NCBI GenBank assembly: GCA_050014795.1
Contig: JBEKCQ010000091.1
Span: 1 to 13,912, forward strand
Source of the DNA: JALHUF01 sp050014795
GTDB lineage: Bacteria > Acidobacteriota > Terriglobia > UBA7540
Reading direction: 5' to 3'
Length of the DNA stretch: 13,912 bases
Shown here: positions 9,460-13,912 of the stretch, in pieces
Position numbering within the stretch: position 1 is the stretch's first letter
How the letters are laid out: each line of letters starts with the position of its first letter
Position numbers and translations under genes: made by a program
Notes under the pieces: generated by a model
The model's input: only the letters and a program-made list of their open reading frames with translations
What the model was told of the DNA's origin: nothing
Databases searched by the model: none

Positions 9460-9919
9460 CCACGAGCAATTGGTCTCGACGGATTTCTTCGTGGTGCCGA
9501 CGGTGAACTTTCGAATTCTCTTTGTTTTTGTGGTTTTGGCCCATCATCGGCGCCGCGTGATTCATTTCAACGTCACCGCCCATCCCACTTCGGAATGGAC
9601 GGCCCAGCAGATGGCCGAGGCCTTTCCTTGGGACTCGGCCCCACGCTATCTGCTCCATGATCGCGATAGCATCTATGGTGACGTCTTTCGGCAAAGAGTC
9701 CGAGGGATGGCGATTCGCGAAGTGCTAACGGCCCCACGATCGCCATGGCAGAGTCCCTAGGTGGAGCGCCTGATCGGAACCCTCCGACGGGAATGTCTGG
9801 ACCACCTAATCGTGTTCAACGAATCGTCTCTGCGACGCACGCTCAAATCGTATTTCGATTATTACCACGGGGTGCGCACGCGCTTGTCGCTGGAGAAAGA
9901 TGCACCGGAGACCCTTTGA
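9460..9919 (+). pseudogene. IS transposase remnant (rve/DDE integrase core), 5'-truncated with internal stop
   Basis: The frame reads LVSTDFFVVPTVNFRILFVF, HFNVTAHPTSEWTAQQMAEA, YLLHDRDSIYGDVFRQRV and VLTAPRSPWQSP, then TAG at 9758-9760. It continues in the same frame as VERLIGTLRRECLDHLIVFN, SYFDYYHGVRTRLSLEKDAP and stops at 9919. This is the catalytic core of an rve-type (IS3/IS481-like) transposase. The DDE triad is recognisable: D in STDFF, D in HDRDSIYG and E in VERLIG. The TAG replaces what is normally a Tyr between the second D and the E (family form QNPYVERLIG). The helix-turn-helix N-terminus is missing, no terminal inverted repeats were found, and the left edge coincides with the broken 5' end of the integrase gene. 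Not autonomous. Confidence 0.82.
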
Positions 9920-10257
9920 CGCCCCCGTGAATTCCACTCTTTGCGGTCATTCGAGTTTTTGGCAGGGACACCCTGTCTCAAGCCCCCGGACCCACCAAAG
10001 ATAAACTTACCCCTTGAAAATCCTCAAGGCGTGTACAATCTGGGGCTGTTGGGAGCTAAAAGGGAGATTCCCGTTAATTCGATCCGAGGGCTGACGTCAA
10101 TGAGAAGTTGTGTTAACAGCAACACGCGAAAACTGAATTGCACGTTGCTGTCGACGCTGGCCACAGGGAGTTCCAATCGAATTCTTTATAATCACACCAG
10201 TTTCCCTCGCTCCTTCGCGGTCTTTTCCGCAACCGTGTCCACGGGAGGAAGCGCGCC
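9920..10257. other. Intergenic leader of the DUF362 gene
   Basis: No gene is supported in these 338 bases. The first part is probably the decayed tail of the IS element. A perfect TATAAT (10187-10192), 65 bases before the DUF362 ATG, is a possible -10, but no good -35 lies 16-18 bases upstream. An 8-bp inverted repeat, ACAGCAAC (10116-10123) and GTTGCTGT (10144-10151) with a 20-base loop, and an 8-base palindrome TGACGTCA (10092-10099) lie upstream and could be regulatory. The ribosome binding site GGGAGGA (10243-10249) is strong. Confidence 0.4.
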
Positions 10258-11442
10258 ATGACAAAGTCATCCAAGTGCAGCCGCCGGTCGTTTCTGCGCC
10301 TGGGGTTGGGGATTGCAGCGGGCACGCCAATTCTTTTGTCGGAGAGCTGCGGCAGTCCCGGTAGCAGCACCCCGACTACCCCGCCACCGCCCGCAGTCTC
10401 CAAAGTCGCGATTGTTGCCTGCACAGATTACGGCAGCGGTGTACAGCCAGCACTGGCGGAGGCGTTCAACCTGCTTGGCGGCATTGGGTCGCTCGTCAAT
10501 GGGAAGACCGTCACCGTGAAGATCAACCTGACGAATGATGGGCAGTTCGAAAACCAGTTTGGGCTTCCTCCCGGCGAGTCCTTCGTCACGCACGGAGCCA
10601 CGGCCATCGCGCTCGCCGAGTTGCTTTTTCAGAATGGGGCGCTGAAGGTACGCTTCATTGATTCCGTGGGCTTTCTCAGCCCGCTCAGCGATGTCCTCAC
10701 CATGGCCCAGTGGGACGTCAACACGCTCCTGGGCCTCGGCAACGTCGAGCTGGAGAATACGCGCAACCTCGGCAACGGCACATCCTACGTCCAGATGAAT
10801 GTTCCCGGCGGTGGCTACCTGTTCAGTTATTTCGAGCTGAATCATTCCTACCAGGACGCCGACGTGTTCATCTCGCTGGCCAAGTTAAAGCAGCATCTCA
10901 CCGCGGGCGTAACGCTTTCCACGAAATGCCTTTTTGGCTCCACGCCCAATTCGCTGTACGGCACCGACGCCGTGAGTGAGAACGCGGTTGGCTACCGCGG
11001 GCGGATTCACGGCAGCGGCAACACGGGATGGGACAACAATCCGCCTCCCGGCGCGCGCACGGATGTGACTGCGCCGGCGGACGCGGGCGCGCGTGTGCCA
11101 CGCGTCATCGCGGATCTGAGCGGTGCGCGGCGCGTGCACATTGCCATCATCGACGGGATCACGTCCATGAGTGGCGGCGAAGGTCCCTGGGCACCGACGG
11201 CGGCCTTCGTTACGCCCGGCGTAATGATTGTTGGACTGAATCCCATCGCCACAGACGCGGTGGGCGTCGCCGTGATGGGTTACTCCAATCCGCGTGCCAC
11301 GCGGGGCACGCCGCCCTACGACACGTGCGACAACCACCTCCTGCTTGCGGAGCAGACCGGCATCGGCTCGGCCGATCTCTCTCGGATCGATGTGCGCGGG
11401 ATGACCATCGCCCAGGCCCGATATCCTTACCCGCGGCTGTGA
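10258..11442 (+). CDS. Tat-exported DUF362 domain protein (putative lipoprotein)
   Basis: 394 residues. The N-terminus SRRSFLRLGLGIAAGTPILL is a twin-arginine signal (R9, R10), so it is probably folded, and perhaps cofactor-loaded, before export. Cys31 followed by GSPGSSTPTTPPPP looks like a lipid-anchor site plus flexible linker, although residues before Cys31 (SES) are not a strict lipobox. The rest (KVAIVACTDYGSGVQPAL, TVTVKINLTND, VFISLAKLKQHLTAGVTLST, VMIVGLNPIATDAVGVAVMG) matches the DUF362 pattern as I recall it. DUF362 has no settled biochemical role; some members carry Fe-S ferredoxin domains, but none is seen here. The ATG follows GGGAGGA by eight bases. It has no operon partner. 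A transposase remnant lies upstream and a recombinase remnant downstream, so it may be cargo or a native gene boxed in by insertions. Confidence 0.8.
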   Translation: MTKSSKCSRRSFLRLGLGIAAGTPILLSESCGSPGSSTPTTPPPPAVSKVAIVACTDYGSGVQPALAEAFNLLGGIGSLVNGKTVTVKINLTNDGQFENQFGLPPGESFVTHGATAIALAELLFQNGALKVRFIDSVGFLSPLSDVLTMAQWDVNTLLGLGNVELENTRNLGNGTSYVQMNVPGGGYLFSYFELNHSYQDADVFISLAKLKQHLTAGVTLSTKCLFGSTPNSLYGTDAVSENAVGYRGRIHGSGNTGWDNNPPPGARTDVTAPADAGARVPRVIADLSGARRVHIAIIDGITSMSGGEGPWAPTAAFVTPGVMIVGLNPIATDAVGVAVMGYSNPRATRGTPPYDTCDNHLLLAEQTGIGSADLSRIDVRGMTIAQARYPYPRL

Positions 11443-11459
11443 CTCATTCGTGGCACGTC

Positions 11460-11481
11460 CCAATCTGCCATTACAGATTGG
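11460..11481. terminator. Perfect 8-bp hairpin downstream of the DUF362 gene
   Basis: CCAATCTG (11460-11467), loop CCATTA, CAGATTGG (11474-11481). It lies 18 bases after the DUF362 stop codon and its right edge coincides with the last base before the recombinase remnant. There is no T-run, so Rho-independent termination is uncertain. An immediately following imperfect stem CGCATCCTC/GAGGGTGCG belongs to the recombinase remnant's coding sequence. Confidence 0.4.
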
Positions 11482-12036
11482 CGCATCCTCCAGAGGGTGC
11501 GTGTAGACCATGGTGGTCTCGGCGCTTGAATGCCCCAGCTGCACTTGCAGCACCGGCACAGGAACTCGATTGTTGCCGTTGTACGTACTGAACGTGTGAC
11601 GTAGTGAGAGCCAGCCAAATCGTCGAACCCCCAGCCGGGCACAGACAGGCCAGACATTCCTCCGGGGCAAGTTTCGATCCCGGTAAGGAGTTCCCGCTTT
11701 ACTTGGGAATAGCCAATCGGAACCTTTCGGCCGGATTTCCAACCACTTCCTGACTGCATGGATCAGTGCCGAGGCCAATGGGACAGGGCGCTCACTCCCT
11801 GGTGCCTTGGTGGTTCCCACGCGGCCTCGATATACGTCACGGCGGACATGCAGCATGGCATCGGAAAGATCGACGTCCTGCACGTACAGAGCTAACAACT
11901 CACCGATCCGCAACCCTGTCAGGGCACCAACGAGGAAGATTGTTCGAACCGGGTCCCCCCAAGCTTGTGTCAGGCGCGACACGTCCTGGAGGGTCAACAA
12001 GCGTGCATGACGACGGCGCACGGCTCTGCCGATTTA
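11482..12036 (-). pseudogene. Tyrosine recombinase catalytic-domain remnant (catalytic His lost)
   Basis: From GTG 12021 the minus frame reads RLLTLQDVSRLTQAWGDPVR, FLVGALTGLRIGELLALYVQ, VGTTKAPGSERPVPLASAL, SDWLFPSKAGTPYRDRNLP, GWLSLRHTFSTYNGN, LGHSSAETTMVYTHPLEDA. This is a tyrosine-recombinase catalytic domain with R37, K72, R141, H164 and Y173, but the HxxR motif reads LSLR, so Leu138 replaces the first catalytic His (family form WHSLRHTF). Homology ends at residue 180 (position 11482). The open frame then runs on antisense through the DUF362 gene to 10885, which is an artefact. The N-terminal core-binding domain is missing: a TAA lies in frame at 12034-12036. Not functional. Confidence 0.82.
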
Positions 12037-12052
12037 CTGAAACGCCTGGGGA

Positions 12053-12075
12053 CCCTCTAGCCTGTCGTCGGAGGG
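12053..12075. other. Weak hairpin downstream of the malectin-regulator gene
   Basis: CCCTC (12053-12057) and GAGGG (12071-12075) could pair with a 13-base loop, with GG/CC adding to the base of the stem across a one-base bulge. It lies about 120 bases past the stop of the minus-strand regulator gene. No T-run follows in either direction, so a terminator role is speculative. The rest of 12037-12193 shows nothing recognisable. Confidence 0.2.
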
Positions 12076-12193
12076 CCTTCGAGAATGGAGTCCCTAATTT
12101 GAGCGAGGACCAACCTGATTTCTGGCTGTGGGGTGATGCAGAGAGTTCGATACGTGTGAACGAAGGGGACCCACAGAATTGGCGGCAGAGATG

Positions 12194-13825
12194 CTACTCC
12201 TCGCTGGTCACTTCGATGGCATTCACAAGGGCGTAGTTCTTTACCGGCACGAAAGTCAGAAGGAGCTTGCCCTGCGGGCTGGGTTCGAGATTATGGAAGG
12301 TTTTGACCACCGCGCGATTGGCGCCGCCGGCCTCTTTGAAAATGTCGAACTCATGCAGTATCCGCACGCCATTACAGTAAACATCGAGCAAACGGCGCGC
12401 GGTGCCCCCGCCGCCGGGGTTTTGCGGACCGAAGTGGGTTTCAGCAAAGTGCAGCGTTAGGGCATACTTGCCGCTGGCCACGGGAATCGCGTAGCTGAAA
12501 TGCCCAAAGCGCTCCCCGTAATAAAGGCCCGGGTCGGGGGTCTGTTCTATCGGCCGGTTGTGGAGAACCAGTCGGCCCTGGCTGGCGTACATATCGGGAC
12601 TCCAATTCAGGCCGCTGTGGTCCGTGTACGAGTTGCTCTGGGCCACGATTCGAACCGGACGCATTCTCCCGGGGATCCCCGGTACGATCTCGAGCGCGTT
12701 CAGAATGGCTTCATCTTGCGCGGGGACGGAGCCCAGGAACTTAGAGAATCGCAAATGGAGTTTCCCGTCAGGAGCCGGGGTCACGCCAGTGAAGACGCGC
12801 TCGTCCGCAGTGTTGTTGGCGCCCGCATCAGCTAAGGGGTCGAATTCGGTGAGGATCGGCCTGCCGTTCAACTCCACGTTGAAAATGCGGCTGCTCTCGC
12901 CCCCTCCGGCCAGAGTGTTTGGGCCGTAAATGGTCTCCGCAAAAAAGAGCCGGAGCTCGTACACGCCCGGCTGCAGAGGGATGTCGTAGCCAAACTCGCC
13001 GGAACGGCTGGTTTGATAGAGAGTGGCATCCTGGGTGCGGTCGATAAACTGGGGCCGCGCACTGCGCGCTGCACCACCTGAGTAGTAGCGGTCTGGGCCC
13101 CAGACCTCTCCCGCATGGTCGATGTACTGGCTCTTCGAGTAACCGGCAAGAATCCGGAGCTCCTGTCCGGGCTCGTCGCTAGCCGCCACTTTCCTGCTTT
13201 CAAGCCTGGAGGCGGGGGGGGGCGCAGTCTGGGACCTCACAAGTCTCGACTTCCACGCGACCACGACCGCGACGGCGGCGACGAGGATGAACGCCAACAC
13301 AGGCACGAGGAACCGAGCCAGGCTTCGACCACGCCAAGTGGGGAGCATGGTGAAGATTCGCTTTATCAACTGCCAGGAGGGTTTGGCGACGCGTGCCGGG
13401 CCGGTTTGCTCGGCTTCCACCCCCAACTCTCCCGCGCCCCTGTTGGAAGGCGTGGTCCCTTGGGGTGCGAGCTGCGTCGTAGGTTCCGGGCGGGCTTGGA
13501 AGCGTGGGGCGTACTTGCCCGGCTCAAGGACGATGACCACCGCGTCATGAAGGCCTTCGGTCTCGTAGTGTCTCTTCAGCTTTTCACGAAGCCGGTGTAA
13601 CTCGACGCGAACGCTGGAGTTGGTAGTGGGGTCGAAATCGGCGCGGCGCCCCAGCGCCTCAACCCCGATGTTGTACTCCTTCAGGTCGCACGCACGGCCA
13701 TCAAAGTACTTGCCACACAGGTAACTGAGGAGTCTCGCTAGATTTTGCGACTTAGCGAAAGCCTCCGACGCGAGGACTACCTCCAGTTCGGCTTTCTCTT
13801 CGTGGCGACTGACAGAGCGTTGCAT
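12194..13825 (-). CDS. Membrane-anchored regulator: winged-helix-like domain, one TM helix, two malectin-like domains
   Basis: 543 residues. Residues about 5-110 (FAKSQNLARLLSYLCGKYFD, LKEYNIGVEALGRRADFDPT, SSVRVELHRLREKLKRHYET) match the N-terminal winged-helix-like domain that precedes TM and TPR/TolB regions in acidobacterial ToxR/CadC-like proteins. A proline-rich linker leads to one hydrophobic helix (about 170-191). Two tandem malectin-like beta-sandwich domains then follow (about 222-383 and 390-541). Both carry YxL-x-FAET signatures (YELRLFFAETIYGP; YALTLHFAETHFGP), RxFxVxxNG-type strands (SRIFNVELNGRPIL; RRLLDVYCNGVRIL) and a final NAIEV/NALEI strand. Malectin domains bind short glucans and related sugars. 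The inferred topology is cytoplasmic DNA-binding and extracytoplasmic sugar-binding. The ATG at 13825 follows GGGTAGGA. A C9 tract lies just after the TM helix. No partner gene is in view. Confidence 0.85.
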   Translation of the reverse strand: MQRSVSRHEEKAELEVVLASEAFAKSQNLARLLSYLCGKYFDGRACDLKEYNIGVEALGRRADFDPTTNSSVRVELHRLREKLKRHYETEGLHDAVVIVLEPGKYAPRFQARPEPTTQLAPQGTTPSNRGAGELGVEAEQTGPARVAKPSWQLIKRIFTMLPTWRGRSLARFLVPVLAFILVAAVAVVVAWKSRLVRSQTAPPPASRLESRKVAASDEPGQELRILAGYSKSQYIDHAGEVWGPDRYYSGGAARSARPQFIDRTQDATLYQTSRSGEFGYDIPLQPGVYELRLFFAETIYGPNTLAGGGESSRIFNVELNGRPILTEFDPLADAGANNTADERVFTGVTPAPDGKLHLRFSKFLGSVPAQDEAILNALEIVPGIPGRMRPVRIVAQSNSYTDHSGLNWSPDMYASQGRLVLHNRPIEQTPDPGLYYGERFGHFSYAIPVASGKYALTLHFAETHFGPQNPGGGGTARRLLDVYCNGVRILHEFDIFKEAGGANRAVVKTFHNLEPSPQGKLLLTFVPVKNYALVNAIEVTSEE

Positions 13826-13848
13826 GGTTCCTACCCAGATTGGGGGTC

Positions 13849-13877
13849 AATATACCACTAACTCTACTCCGGGGCAA
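13849..13877 (-). promoter_or_regulatory. Predicted sigma70 promoter of the malectin-regulator gene
   Basis: On the minus strand, TTGCCC (13877-13872), a 17-base spacer and TATATT (13854-13849) precede the ATG at 13825 by 23 bases. This gives a short leader containing the GGGTAGGA ribosome binding site. Confidence 0.6.
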
Positions 13878-13901
13878 CTCGGTGATGTGTAACATGCCGA
13901 G
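13878..13901. promoter_or_regulatory. Imperfect dyad abutting the -35 box
   Basis: CTCGG (13878-13882), ATGT (13885-13888), GTA centre, ACAT (13892-13895), CCGAG (13897-13901) form two nested inverted-repeat arms, offset by one base. The left arm starts on the base next to the -35 hexamer, a position suited to an activator or autoregulatory operator. It could also be a hairpin belonging to a gene beyond the window. Confidence 0.35.
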
Positions 13902-13912
13902 GCAGTTTTGAG

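Noticed and set aside
10885..11481. Continuation of the third recombinase frame to a 378-residue protein
   Set aside because: After residue 180 the frame is antisense to the well-supported DUF362 gene and loses all recombinase similarity; it is a read-through artefact.
13115..13600. Plus-strand open frame of 161 codons
   Set aside because: It is the shadow of the malectin-regulator gene; the minus-strand frame has clear domains, promoter and ribosome binding site.

Overview
The window looks like a chromosomal segment of a high-GC soil bacterium, most likely Acidobacteriota (Solibacter/Bryobacter-like). This is inferred from family style: an N-terminal winged-helix domain fused to malectin domains, an M28 peptidase tail, DUF362 and integrase types of a kind common in that phylum. 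No phylogenetic marker was tested.

Left part (1-7250): positions 1-517 hold no intact gene, only decayed coding scraps. Next comes a complete tripartite drug-efflux operon on the minus strand. It is transcribed from about 6475 down to 518 and encodes a periplasmic adaptor (MFP), an HAE1-type RND pump and a NodT-type outer-membrane lipoprotein. The genes overlap by 4 bases (ATGA) and 1 base (TGATG), so they are probably translationally coupled. A TetR-family regulator is divergently transcribed. Two good sigma70-type promoters interlock back to back at 6476-6520, a classic layout for one repressor controlling both itself and the pump.

Middle part (7236-12036): a recombination scar zone around a tRNA with anticodon CAU (probably tRNA-Ile2). 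It contains a 3' remnant of an M28 peptidase, a frameshifted tyrosine-recombinase fragment, a second tyrosine recombinase whose C-terminus is encoded antisense to the tRNA, and a truncated rve/DDE transposase with a nonsense codon. A third tyrosine recombinase fragment has lost its catalytic His. The only intact non-mobile gene here is a Tat-exported DUF362 protein at 10258-11442, wedged between the transposase remnant and the third recombinase remnant.

Right part (12194-13912): a complete gene for a predicted membrane-bound regulator, with an N-terminal winged-helix-like domain, one membrane helix and two malectin-like carbohydrate-binding domains. It has a clear sigma70-type promoter and an imperfect dyad upstream. 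This one-protein sugar-sensor/transcription-factor architecture is the most novel-looking item. I saw no CRISPR array, no obvious defence island and no complete new multi-gene system.
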